Below, in pieces: positions 41,868-53,339 of a stretch of 64,000 nucleotides of DNA. The position numbers were made by a program, and so were the translations under genes. The notes below the pieces were generated by a model, which did no database searches, was not told the origin of the DNA, and was given only the letters and a program-made list of their open reading frames with translations. Source of the stretch: Hyaloraphidium curvatum (taxonomy: Eukaryota > Monoblepharomycota > Hyaloraphidiomycetes > Hyaloraphidiales > Hyaloraphidiaceae); NCBI GenBank assembly GCA_025558095.1, contig JAIVFI010000010.1, forward strand, positions 744,001-808,000. The letters are read 5' to 3'. The stretch's first letter is position 1. Every line of letters starts with the position of its first letter.

Positions 41868-44642
41868 ATGCCCGCGCAGAACAGCTCGATATACTACGGC
41901 GCATGGGGCAACACGGGCTACCTGGACCCGGCGCGGCCGCCGGGCGGCGCGGACTTCGGCGGGCCGCTGCCGCCGGGCGACGGCGTGCCGACCGCGCTCC
42001 CCCCGCCGGCGCCGCTGCAGCCGGTGCCGTCGGCGTCTCAGCTGTCGGCCGCCGCGGTGTCGGGCGCGGCAGCGTCGGGCGGGCCGGCAGGTGCGGCGCC
42101 CGCGCGGGTCAACTCGCTGCCGCCGGGCGCCGACGCCGAGCTCGCGAAAAAGTCGGCCGCCGACAGGGGCGACGCGCCGCGCGCAAAGACGAAGCTGCTG
42201 TGGGCAGAGGGGCTGCGGGGCGTGGCGGCCGCAATCGTCGTCAACCAGGTGGGCCATTCGGGCCCGCGATGGGGCCCGGGTTGACTCCGCCCCCTCGTTC
42301 CCCGTTCAGCACTTCGTGACGTCGTTCGCCACCGAGATGAACAACGGCTACGGCCCCGGCCCGGCAGAGGACTTTGACGGCGGCCAGGACCACGGCTCGG
42401 TGGTCGCCTGGCTATGCTGGCCCTTCCTCCGCGTCATCTACAACGGCACCTTCACCGTCTACGTCTTTTTCGTGCTCTCGGGCTTCGTGCTCTCGTACCG
42501 CTACCTCTCGCTGGTGCGCGACTCGATCCTGCAGCAATCGCCGCAGGGCCTGGCCCACGCCGAGCGCACGGTCGGCTCGACCATGCTGCGCCGCTTCCCT
42601 CGCCTCTTCATACCCTGCCTCGCCATCGTCCTCATCTCATACATGATCCTGGCCCTGGGCGGCTACGATCGCACCCAGGAGGTCGCCGAGATCGCGGGCG
42701 GCAACCCCGAGGCGTGGTTCTACCGCGTCGCGCCCAACCGCGAGACCTCGTCCGAGTTCCTCCGCCTCTTCAGGCAGACCTGGGTCACCATGTGGATCAA
42801 CAAGGTCAACGACCTGGACTCTTCCATGTGGACCATGGCCTACGAGCTCACGGGCTCGGTCTACGCATTCATGGCCGCCCTCGTGATCGGCCGCGCCGCC
42901 GGCCTGCGCTTCCCGCCGGGGCTCAACTACGGCGGGCCGCACTGGATGATGCTCGCCGCGGCGTTCTGGTGCATGTCGCCCGGGATCTACGCCACGTACG
43001 CCTACTACTCGTGCTTCTTTTTCGGCATCGCCATCGCGTGGCTGGACCTCGACCCCGGGGCGATGCCCTGGCGCGCGTCCATACGGATGAAGTTCCCCCT
43101 GGACGACCAACGGCCGGCGTGGAAGCAGGGCAACACCTACGTCCAGGAAATCTTCCCCACCTGCATGTTCATCCTCTCCCTCTGGCTCGCCTCCTTCCCC
43201 ATGCGCGGCTCCTCGGTCGCCTGGGCCGAGCCCCTCCGCGTGGTCGCGCAGTTCTTCTACAACCCCGAGGACCCGGAGGAGCTCGTCAAGATGTGGTACC
43301 CGCTGGGCGCGGCGCTCATGACGTGGGCCATCGTCGAGAGCAGGTGGCTGAGGGCGTGCTTCGGGAACGCGGTGGGGGTGTTCCTGGGGCAGATCAGCTT
43401 CATGAGCTACCTGATCCACGGGCCGCTGGTGGGTGGCGGGCGGACACGGTCGCGAGCTGGTCTTTGACCATGATCCATGCCTTCTCCCCACAGCTCTGGT
43501 CGGCCGCGGGTATCATCTTCCTCGACTTCTACAACACGTGGAAGCTCAACTACAATCTCGCCGTCTTCATCACCTATATCACCTGTGGGTCCGCGTCGTC
43601 TTTTTGTGCTTCTCCCGCTCACCCATTTCCGCCAGTCTGGTTCTACCTCCTCCCCATCTCCTACATCCTCTACTGGGCCGTCGACTACCCCTCGGGCAAG
43701 TTCACGCAGTGGATGGAGGAGTACATCTCGGGCGGGGACGGCAAGCCCCCCAAACCCGCCAAACCCGCCCCCCCCGCGCCGGGCGGCTACGACTCGGCCT
43801 CGGCGCGCGCGCTGCCTCCGCCGCCAAACGGCTCCTCCCTCCCGCAGCCCTACATCGGCCGGGGCGGGCAGATGATGGAGATGCAGAGCATGGATACGCT
43901 GCAGGATTCGGTTTCCCTGCAGGGGAGTGACGGGCCCACGCCCGTCCCGGGGGGCCGCAAGCCGAGCACCCTCGCGTCGAGGGAGGACCTGGTCGGCGCG
44001 GGGGGGAGGTACGATATGTCGGGGGGGAGGGCGACGGTGTCGACGCAGGCGTCGGGGGCATCGCTACGGCAGCCGTCGTACCCCCTGCAGGCCGCGCCCC
44101 CGGCCGTGCCGTCGTCGATCGCGCCGCCGCTGCAGACGGCCTACGCGGCCGCGGCGCCGGTGACCTTCGTGACCTACCACGACGTGTCGCCCTCGTCGAG
44201 CGACGCGACGGCCAACGCGACGCCCAACCCGCCCGCGGGGCCGGCGCTGTTCGGGTATTCCCCCAACCAGACGGCTTTCGGCGCGGGGCAGCAGACGGCG
44301 CAGGCGTCGCCGTCGGCGCTGCCGGGAGCATCGCTGTACGGGTACAACCCCGCAGCGGCGCAGACATCCCCCGCCGCGACGGCGTACGGGTACGCCGCCC
44401 CTCCGGCGCAGGCATCCCCCGCCGCGACCGCGTACGGGTACACCCCCGCGCAGGCCGCCCAGACCTCGCAGACGCTGCAGGCCTACGACCCCTACGGACG
44501 CACTCCCTCGCCGCAGATGTACGGGTACTCGCCCGCCCTCGGCCCGCAGTTGGGGGCGCCGCCGAGCCCGGGGATGCTGCCGCAGGGGTACCCGAGCACG
44601 GCGACGTGGGTGGTGCCAAAGGGGCCGATCGGGTTCGTCTAG
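41868..44642 (+). CDS. Acyltransferase-3 family membrane protein with YGY-repeat tail
   Basis: Exons 41868-42248, 42310-43428, 43494-43584 and 43636-44642; introns 61, 65 and 51 nt; 865 residues. After a Pro/Ala-rich start, the acyltransferase-3 signature AEGLRGVAAAIVVNQ/HFVTSF appears (the His at the splice join is where the catalytic His usually lies), then YNGTFTVYVFFVLSGFVLSY and RRFPRLFIPCLAIVLI. About ten membrane segments follow, ending LPISYILYWAVDYPSG. These enzymes O-acylate sugars or other extracytoplasmic substrates. The cytosolic tail of about 300 residues is Pro/Ala/Gln-rich, with repeated Tyr-Gly-Tyr units spaced about 15-20 residues apart. An upstream in-frame ATG at 41772 is possible. 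Confidence 0.9.
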
Positions 44643-44914
44643 GGCCGAAGGCGGGATATGTATGCCCCGTTCTGCGGGGGCGGGGCAGGAAATGGAAGGC
44701 TTTGTCGGATTGAGGGTGGGACGGCGCGGTCCGGGTCCGACACCGGTGGCAGTCCCTGGGGAGGTGGCCATTGAACCTGGCAACATCGGAGTGACTTGAT
44801 AGTCTGCTCGCGTCATACAATGCACTACTAGACAGCTTGCACTCGAAATGCCCTACTTAGATGTACCATCCGCGCAGGAAGGCCATCCGATCCCGGACGC
44901 TGCCGCCGGTTGGC

Positions 44915-45766
44915 TCAGCACACGTCCCTCACGCGAAGCTGGTAGTTCAGGGGCTTGGGATCGCCGGCATAGTTCACACCTCCGGTGATAACCACTGATC
45001 GATCGAAGGCGGCGCTGTAGCCGAGGAACTGGGAACCCGTAGGGCTAGCCGAGGCCAGGACCTCAAAGTCGGAGCCCGAAGCCCCCGAGACGCTGAACCA
45101 GTACGACGTCGAAGGCTGGAGCTGCCTTCCACCGAATGCGATGGAGAACTCTTGGAAGGCCGTGTTCTTGTCGTCCACCTCGACCGGTTGCCACGAGGCG
45201 AGGGACGAAGGGAATTCGGGCGAGTCCATGAAGTCGTCGTGGGCATGGAGCCTGATCGCCACCGTCCCGTTAGGACCGTTGCTGCTCACTCCCCGCAGGT
45301 AGAGCCGCAAGGAAGCGAGGGCGAGCTTGCCGGAGGCGGGCGTTCTGAAGATGTTCGCAACGGCGACCCCGGTCCCGACGCGGAAGACGGTCTCGCTGGC
45401 CCCGCTGACGCTAATCGCCACCTCGTCCGGACCGGGGTCGCAGGCCGCGTCGTACCTGCGTGGCGGTGGTCAGCACCAGCCCCACGGCAACCGCGGCTGA
45501 CCCGGGCCCACCCACCGTCGGTAGAGAGAGGACAGCCTGCCGTTGCCCGCATCGTTGCCGTACACCACACAGGCCACCCGGCCTGCCGGCGCACCGTCGT
45601 AGCCGAACTCGCAGAAGGCGTCGGAGGGGCAGCTCCCGCACGAGGCTGCAAAGGTGACGGTGCCCGCCTCGGCGACGGCGAGCTCCCCGCGGCCAGCGAG
45701 CGGCGCCGCGAGCGCGGCGGGGATTGAGGCGGCGAGGAGGACGGGGAGAAGCTTGGTCGGACGCAT
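44915..45766 (-). CDS. Secreted protein with beta-sandwich (choice-of-anchor R-like) domain
   Basis: Exons 45766-45516 and 45455-44915 (60 nt intron), 263 residues. A signal peptide (LLPVLLAASIPAALAAP) is followed by a Cys-rich part (ASCGSCPSDAFCEFGYDG). The second exon encodes a beta-rich domain: VANIFRTPASGKLALASLRL, the segment VAIRLHAHDDF, then LQPSTSYWFSVSGASGSDFE and a final RVRDVC. The order resembles the choice-of-anchor R type of extracellular beta-sandwich (a Tyr-Trp motif after an L-x-P-x-T/S turn). No catalytic motif is visible, so a structural or binding role on the outside of the cell is most likely. Similarity is judged by eye only. Confidence 0.55.
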
Positions 45767-46538
45767 GGCGGACGGGGGAGCGGAGCGGGACAACGGTGGG
45801 GGATTCGGGGGATCGAGGGATCGGGGGTGGCCGCAATGGCATGGCACCAGCCACTCGTGCCTGGGCGTCCCTAGAGACACTCCGTCGACGGCACGATAGG
45901 ACTCCGTCCTGCAGGTCGGGGAGTAGGCGTGAAGCTGCTTGCAGTAGTTGGGATGGCAACGCATTGCTGCTCGAGCTAACGCGGCCGATGTCGCGAGAAA
46001 GTCTTCCCCTCGCCTGGCACAGCCAGAACGGCGGCCAGACCGCAAGTGCGTGTCTGCTACGTGCCCCGTAAGCCCTAAGGCGCCCGAATATGTGTATAGC
46101 ACCGAGGGGATGCTGTCCGAGCTGAGCAGCTCGGCGAAACGGGTCGGACATTGCCGAGAAGACCAGCACAGCCACGGCGTCCCGCACTGGACCGCCCTTT
46201 ACGCGACCCGCCGGTCAGCCCGATCCCGAGCATTATTGCGCGTACATTATCGGGACGTGAACAGCAGGTCCAGGGTCGCATACCCAGCGACTGGGCATGG
46301 CCCGCATGGAAGCTACAAAGATGTTGGGCGCCGAAGGAAAGGAAGTCCGCCAACGAAGGTCCCGCGACGCAGCCAGACGCGACACCCGATCGAGGCGACG
46401 GCCGATTTGCCATCCTGGATTCCGTGCGTGACACAGCAGGACCGCTCCCGTCTCTCTACCAGCCCCCCTGCAACGCCCCGGTCCGCTTGCCCGCGAGTAA
46501 GCCCGCTGCCCAGCCTCGCCTTGCCCGCCCCGGCGGGA
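45767..46538. other. Intergenic region, no gene recognised
   Basis: About 770 bp between the secreted protein and Mic10, both on the minus strand. Frames up to 119 codons show no motif. Confidence 0.35.
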
Positions 46539-46806
46539 TCACCGCCCCCCCTCCCTCAGCTTCTGCTCCAGCCTGTACCTCTCGAGCGAAAAGTCGGCGT
46601 TGCACTCGGCGTACGCCATCCCCAGGCCGAAGCCCGTCGCGAGGGGGACCGGGAACTGCTTGCCTGGAACGCGGGGTGCTGGTGAGATGCAAAAGAAAAG
46701 AAGGGGGGGGAGGGGACCCACGGCGGAAGAAGAGGATGGCCAGCCCGAGGCCGACGAAGAAGCCGACGCCACCCTTGGTCACGGCGTTGGCTATGCACTT
46801 GTCGTA
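46539..46806 (-). CDS. MIC10: MICOS complex subunit Mic10 (first exon unresolved)
   Basis: Two exons are clear: 46806-46722 and 46663-46539 (58 nt intron). The spliced product reads YDKCIANAVTKGGVGFFVGL, a hydrophobic helix, FFRRKQFPVPLATGFGLGMA, then YAECNADFSLERYRLEQ and a short tail. This is the Mic10 arrangement: a W/Y-D-x-C start, two membrane helices with glycine motifs (G-x-G-x-G) and a positive Lys/Arg loop between. Mic10 shapes cristae junctions in the inner mitochondrial membrane. An acceptor (TGATAG) precedes the Tyr codon, so a short first exon with the ATG lies upstream, probably within 46870-47130, but I cannot place it. The protein is normally 70-100 residues. Confidence 0.75.
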
Positions 46807-47179
46807 CTATCACAAGAGGGCCCCCCCGCGTTAGTCCACCGTGTCCTGCGGAGGACGAGTGAGGGAAACTCACCCGGCGGGCGAGGACTGGCCCAAGAAG
46901 ACGGTGGCGCGAGGACCGCGTGAAGGCCGCCGTCCGGAGGGGAGGGAGGGAGGAATCCCCGTCAGAAAGGCCGTCAACCCGGTGCCAAGGATCCACAAAG
47001 AAGTGCGAAAGGGTCGTTGGAGGACCTGCCACCCCGCAAGCGGCTCCGCCGCCCGGGAACCCGCGAACAGGCCCGCACGCGCCACGCTCCCTGCCCCGCC
47101 CGTCCGGCATCAAATGTCCCTCCCGTTCCGGCACCCGGGGTTCCAGTGACCAAAGCGCCGGTACCCACGCTCGTCGCTC

Positions 47180-47370
47180 GTGATTCTTTGCTCGTCCGCC
47201 ATTCCGGGAGGATTTCGGGGGCGGGAGAAGAGGGGTGTCGGAGGGCGGAAAGCGGAGGAAGGAGGCCGCTCCGAGGGCGCGGCGGGGAGGGAAAGGGTAG
47301 GGAAGGGTCCCGACAAGGGGGAGGAGGGAGGGAAGGGCCGCAGACGGGGGCGATGGGCGGAGGGGTTGGT
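47180..47370. other. G-rich tract upstream of the DUF4336 gene
   Basis: The plus strand carries many runs of three to five G separated by short spacers. It could form G-quadruplexes in the non-template strand or 5' leader of the gene starting at 47612. No gene is supported here. Confidence 0.3.
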
Positions 47371-47611
47371 TGTTGTCGGCGGGCGCCGCGGCGCACCGTC
47401 ATCGCCGCTTGCTGCCCCGAGTCGCGAGGCGCTTCGTATCTCGCGTCTCCTCGAACCGCCAAAAAACCGACGGCGTCGGACAGTCCTGGGGCGCACTTCC
47501 TTTAGCGGGCTCTCGCTCGCTCATCCCGAGACGCTTTCCTTCCTTCGCGGACTGCTCGTCCCCGCGGACCGCCAGCTGGCCCCCGCCCCTTCCCCCTTCA
47601 CCCACCTCCCC

Positions 47612-48490
47612 ATGCCCCCCGCCTCGTTCCGCACCCTCGGCTTGCCCGCACATCTCCTCCTCATTTCCCGGCCCTTCCTCCGCCCCCCGCTGGGCATCGC
47701 CGTCGGCGGGCGCTGCACGTGCGTGCGGCTCGCCTCGGGGGGGCTGTTCGTCTTCTCGCCCACCGAATTGGACGAAGAGACGAAAAAGGCGGTGCAGGAG
47801 TTCGGGGGGAGGGTGGAGTTCTTGGTGGCGCCGGACAGGGAGCACTATTTGTTCGTGGGGGAGTGGATGCGGGCGTTCCCGGGGGCGGTGGCGGTGGGCG
47901 TGGAGGGGGTGGAGAGGAAGACTAAGGGCGTGAGGTGGACTGGGCTCTACGGGGCAGGCGGGGAGGGGAAGAGGTACGGGTTCGAGGGGGAGATCGAGGT
48001 GGGTTGGGACAATGCTGGCGGCCACGAGTCACTTCGGCTCGTGACACTCCAACGTTTCTCGACACACCCACAGTTAGAGTACGTCGACGGCTTCGCCAAC
48101 CGCGACCTGCTCGCCTTCCACCGCCCCTCGCGCACCCTCCTCGTCGCCGACATCTTCTTCAACATGCCCCTCCGGGAGCAGTTCGGGCCCGACCACCGGT
48201 TCCGCCTTCGCGACAGGGTTGCGCACCGATTCATGCGCCCGCAATCGTGGGGACACAAGGTGATCTGGTTCCCAAGTGCTTGCGTGACGAAGTGATGGCG
48301 CTGACCAGGCGATCGCGGGCAGGTCTTCCTGTGGCTCGCCACCCGCCGCGGCGGCAAACCGTCCATGCAACGGGCGGCACGGAGGGTGGTCGATGAGTGG
48401 AAGCCGGAGAGGATCGTGCCGTGCCACGGGGAGGTGGTGGAGGAGGACGCGGTGGGGAGGTGGGGCGAGGCGTTCCGGTGGTTCCTGTAG
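47612..48490 (+). CDS. DUF4336-family protein
   Basis: Exons 47612-47998, 48074-48259 and 48323-48490; introns 75 and 63 nt; 246 residues. The sequence shows the MBL-derived DUF4336 pattern: GLFVFSPTELDEETKKAV, VEFLVAPDREHYLFVGEW, AFPGAVAVGVEGVERKTKG, LLVADIFFNMP and a final IVPCHGEVV. Metal-binding HxHxDH residues are replaced, as in other members. Function is unknown in the family; fungal copies are cytosolic. The upstream frame is open far 5' but low in complexity, so the ATG at 47612 is preferred. Confidence 0.8.
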
Positions 48491-48770
48491 GAATCCGAAG
48501 GCGGCCTCGGATGAATCAATCCGACTGGCACGTGCCTACACCAATATGTTCCCGTCCTTTTGCTTCGTTTGCTACTGCCTTCAGCCTGAGGCAGCTTTTG
48601 CGGGCGGCCGTTGCGCACGGAGGACCCTCGATTCGCGGACCCTGACCGCCGCAACGAAAGCTCCGACGCCGACCGCGCCGCGCATTTCATTCGGCGGCGC
48701 CCAGACTCGCCACTCTCGTGTTACACAGTCTTCTGCTCTTCCTTCCCGCGCCCGAAAACCGCCCTGCGCC

Positions 48771-51335
48771 ATGTCTCGCGCCGCTCCGGCCGGCGCCGCG
48801 GTCGCGGTGCCCATCTGCCCCAAGGGCGGCCACGCGATGCAGTTCGTGGGGATCACTACGTTCTACGCGTGCGACGGCTGCGGCGCCACGCGGCCGACGG
48901 TCGGCGAGGTGCACGCGCGCTGCTGGACGTGGTGGGTGGCGGCCGCTCCCGTCTCAACAGACCTCGCTAAGCTCGCCCGATGCCTCATGGAACGCCCCTC
49001 TCCGTGAATCATCAAGTAACGTGGACCTCTGCCCGACTTGCATGCCGCCCCCGCCGCTGCCCACCGCCGCCGGGCCGCCCGCGCCCGCGCCCGCGCAAGT
49101 CGCCGCACCTTCCCCGGCAGCCGCCGCCGCACGGCCCGGCCTCGGCGGGATCAGGCCGCCCGCCCAGCCGGCGCCTACTCCGGCGGCACCGGCACAGGCT
49201 GCCGCCACGCCCGGCCCGCCGCCGTACGGCAGGCCCGCGGAGGCGCCCGCCCCGGCGCAGCCTGTGGCTCCTGCCCCCGCTCCCGCCCCGGCCCCCGCTC
49301 AGCAGCCCAGCAAGCCGCATTGGGGCCCTCCCGCGCAGCCGGCCCCCGCGCAGCCCGCCCAGCCCCCCGCCCCCGTTCCCGCACCGGTCCCCGCCAAGCC
49401 CGCCGAGACCGCCGCCGCCTACTCGGCCGTCAGCGCCGCCGACGACCTCAAGACCACCAGCATCCGCGCGCTCCCCGCCACGCAGCTCCCCACGCTGCAC
49501 GCGCACGGCCAGCCCTTCCTCGTCCTCGGCGCGCAGGCCGACATCTGGCGCTCGGTCAAGCAGGACGACGAGGTGCGGTTCTTCTTCTCGCAGTACAAGA
49601 AGATGAACGCCACCGTCGTCACGATCGGCATCCCGTGGGCGCGGTGCGAGGCCGTCGAGGGCAAGTACGATTTCAGCTTCATGGACTGGTACATCGACCG
49701 CGCAAACGAAGCGGGGCTCAAGCTCAACCTCGGGCTGTTCAACACCAACGTGTGCGGCAAGGTCCAGGAGGGCTCCTCGTGGGAGCCCGCCGACTCGGAC
49801 AAGGTCCTGCGGTACACGCCCAAGTGGATGGCCGTGGACCAGAAGGACAAGTACCACCGGATCATGGTCGAGGAGTGGGGGCTGCAGTGCTGCGTCGGGG
49901 GGCCGCCCATGTGCTGGAACAACAAAGCCACGCTGGAGAAGGAGAAGGCGTACGTGACCAAGCTCGTCGAGCACCTCAAGGCCTACGACAAGAACAGGAC
50001 CGTGTGCATGCTGCAGCTCAACAATGGTTGGTCGCGCCGTCTATTTCGATCCCACGAGCAAGCTCCTGACCCCCCTCCCCCCGCCCTCCCTCCTCCAGAA
50101 ATCTACACCCTCCAGTTCTGCGAGGGCGGCGGCGGCCGCAAGCCCAAGGAGCCCCTGGACGTGCACTGCAAGTGCCAGGTCTGCCCCAAGCTCTCGGGCG
50201 AGTACCCGACCGGGCAGCACCTGCAGCACACCACCAACGCCAAGGTGGGCTTCCCGCGGCGCCCGCCGCCGGGGCCGACATCTCACCCCCGTCCGCCCGC
50301 AGTACACCGCCGAGATCGCCAAGGCCGTCCGCGCCGTCCTTCCGGACGTCCCTCTGTACGTCAACTCCCCCTGGTGGCCGACCTTTGCCGCCGAGATCTA
50401 CCTCAAGCACGGCGAGGTCGACCTCGTGGGGTGCGACGGCGTGCTGTCGAGCTACGAGCCCAACGTGCTCGACACGATCCAGGTCGAGGTCGATCTGCCG
50501 GGAGGGGGGAAGAAGCGCAACGTGGCGTTCGCGAGCGAGTGCCCGACCGAGAACGAGAAGACGATCGCGAACCTGGACGTGCTGCCTTACTACCTCCTGT
50601 TCGGACGGTACCTCGGCATCGGCGCCCTCCTCTGGTATGTTCCCGCGCGCACCCCGCCTCCACGCCGCGAACCTGACCGCCACCACCCCTCGCAGGGAAT
50701 CCAACACCATCCGCGTCCTCGACGACCCCCTCTCCGTCACCCGCTTCGGCCGCGCGCTGTACCCCCTCAAGCACGCCATGGTCCCCGTCGCGCGCGCCCG
50801 CGGAACGGAGGACCTGCTGGCGTGGTACCTCGTCCGCGACCCGGCCTCCGTCGCGGCGGCGACGCGGGACGTGTTCGGGAACGTGATCGAGCAGCCCACT
50901 GTTGAGATCCAGGCGGCGGGGGCGAACAAGGCGGAGGACGAGGACAAGATGGTGGTCAGGCTCGGGGGGAAACTGGCGGAGCAGAAGGGGGAGGAGGTGG
51001 ACCTGGTCCTCGCGCCCGGGTTGGAGATGCACGTCGAGGGGTGCCCCGCCGGGTTCGTGGTCTACGGGCCCGCGGCTAACGGCCGGCGCTCGGCGTGGAT
51101 AGGGATCCAGATGGGTAAGCTGACCTTCAAGGGGTGGGCGGCCAAGAAGGCGACGATCGAGGAGGGCGTGTTCGAGCTCTACACGGACAAGTGGGTCCCC
51201 GGCAAGGCGGAGAAGAACGAGACGATCAGCGGGAGCGAGCTGCAGGTGGACGACAAGGCGGGGAGGAGGAAGGAGGACGTATGCGTGGTGGCGTCCGGGG
51301 ACGCCAAGGTGCTCCGCATCGAGTTCGACGCCTAG
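48771..51335 (+). CDS. ZZ zinc finger fused to a GH42/GH35-like glycoside hydrolase
   Basis: Exons 48771-48931, 49017-50026, 50099-50244, 50303-50634 and 50696-51335; introns 85, 72, 58 and 61 nt; 762 residues. A ZZ-type finger opens the protein (ACDGCGATRPTVGE, then HARCWTC/NVDLCPTC across intron 1). About 130 residues of Pro/Ala linker follow. The rest is a (beta/alpha)8 hydrolase: PFLVLGAQADIWRSVK, VVTIGIPWARCEAVEGKYDF, and MLQLNNEIYTLQFCEG, whose Asn-Glu is the usual acid/base site; the Glu codon spans intron 2. DLVGCDGVLSSYEPN and VAFASECPTENEKT may give the nucleophile. This resembles GH42/GanA-like beta-galactosidases, with beta domains at the end. There is no signal peptide, so it should be cytosolic. 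Confidence 0.75.
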
Positions 51336-51498
51336 ATCGGGCGATGGTGGATCGGCCACATCTGAATATGATAGTCGGCTGCATGTGACCGCATCCGTGC
51401 GTGGGCGAGGGACCCGGTGACACCGCGAATCCTGAGGGATTGCAGCACTTGACTTCACAAGCCCCGACTTTGGTTCTCCCCTTCCGGCGCTCGCCGCG

Positions 51499-53254
51499 AT
51501 GGGTGGCAGCATGGACGCCCCACCGTCGCCTCTGGTTCCGGCTGAATTGCCGGGGAACGGTTCCGGCGCCGCGAACGGCGTGTCCCCGGCTGAAACCCCG
51601 CGGAGCCGCACCCCGCCGGCCAACGGCGTCCACGCGGCCGAGAAGGCCGAATCCGAGCCGCCGCACGGCTCCCCGGACCGCGAGGAGGGCGAAGAAGAGG
51701 ACGACGACGAGGGCGTGTCCATCACGAGCGAATACTACCACCGCGCCGCCGGCACCGGGACGGCGCGGTCGACGACGATGCGGCGGTCCGCGCGGATGAA
51801 CCAGATCGTGCACGGCGGGAAGTACCTCCGCACGGGGCCCAAGGAGCGGCGCGTGGGGTGGGACGAGCTCTTCTTCGACCTGCTCTACGTCTACCTCGTG
51901 CGGCTGGTCGGGGAGTCGAGCATCAACTCGGAGTTCTTTGGCTACCTCGCCGACCCGCAGCAGGTGGCCGTAACTGATGGGCCGCTTCTTTTCGCTCGTC
52001 TAACACCACGCCGACACGTACACCAGGTGCTGCAGTCCATGGGCCGCTTCTTTCTGCTTTTCTATCCAGTCTGGATGTTGGTTCGCGACGCCCGGCCATC
52101 GACCCGCTCTAACGACTCCGCTTTCCAGCTCCTGGTTCCTGACCCAGCTCTATACCAACTTATACCACCAGGAGGGAATCGCGTACCGCATCTCGTTCAT
52201 GATCCACGTGGTCGCCATCGTCGGCCTCGCCTCGGTGATCCCCACGGTGCTTCCCCTCACGCCCAGCGGCGCCCCCGAGGACGATGCTTCGCCCGCCTCC
52301 TCCTCGGGCCGCGCGTTCGTCTTCTTCTTCGCCTTCAACCGCGCGGAGCTCGTCTTCCAGAACCTCGTGCGCGCCTTTGTCTTTCCGCGCTTCGCCAAGA
52401 TCTTCCTCTTCCGCACCGTGGCCCTCGTGCTGCCCCTCGCCCTGTACGTCGCCTGGATCTTTGTCGGCCACGCGACCGCGCTCTGGTGGTCCGCCGTCGC
52501 CCTCGACATCTTCCTCATCTTTGCCGTGGACCCCTTCGTCGCTGCCCGCGCGCACGCCCGACCCGCCACGGACCAATCCCACTGGAGCGAGCGCCTGGGC
52601 CTCTTCACCCTCATCGTGCTGGGCGAGCAGGTCCAAAACGTCGTGTGGGAGCAGCAGGCCGGCACCTTTGCCTACGGCCCCTTTTTCGCCTCGGTGCTCG
52701 GCGTGCTGCCCGTCTGGGTGCTCTGGCGGCTGTACTCTGCCGCGGGGAGGGGCTACCGCCGCCACGCCGTGCGCCGCGGGCCGTGGTTCGAGAGCGCCTG
52801 GTCGTTCCTGCACCTGCCCATGCAGGCGGCCATGGTCGCCGCCGCGGCGGGGCTGCACCTCATGCTGGACTCGACGTTCCCGACGGGGACGACGGCCGAG
52901 GGGCGCAGGCTCGCGGCGCGGCAGTCGTCGGGGTACAACCGCAACGCCGAGGTCTCGTACTTCCTGTCGACCCTCTTCTCGCTGCTCTCGATCGGCCTCA
53001 TCGGCCTGCTACACCTGCAGGACGCCCGACCCAGGGAGCGCTGGCTGCGCGCGGCGAGCCTGATCTTGGGCGGGGGGCTGGTGGCGATCCCGGTGGGGCT
53101 CAAGGGCGGGTTCTGGGCCGTGCTGGGGACCACCAACTTCGTGCTGTGGGTCCTCTATGTGGGGTGGGAGGCGTGGGAGTGGTGGAAAGCGAAGAAGCGA
53201 GGGGCGAGGGGCGAGGTTTTCCAGAGGCAGGAGACGGACAAGGACGCGGATTGA
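51499..53254 (+). CDS. Low-temperature-requirement A (LtrA) family membrane protein
   Basis: Exons 51499-51963, 52027-52076 and 52129-53254; introns 63 and 52 nt; 546 residues. After a disordered acidic N-terminus comes the LtrA hallmark VGWDELFFDLLYVYLVRLVG, then FFLLFYPVWI/SWFLTQLYTNLYHQEG (joined by the tiny 50 nt exon 2) and SERLGLFTLIVLGEQV. About ten membrane segments run to NFVLWVLYVGWEAWEWW. LtrA proteins are widespread in bacteria and fungi; the name comes from a Listeria mutant, and no transport activity is established. The charged tail is short. Confidence 0.88.
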
Positions 53255-53339
53255 GTGCTGATTAACGATCGCTTGCGTTGTGATTCGGGGTTCTCTCCGC
53301 CTGGCGCTTCGAGTCCGACAGTTCCGTCGCGATCCGGAG

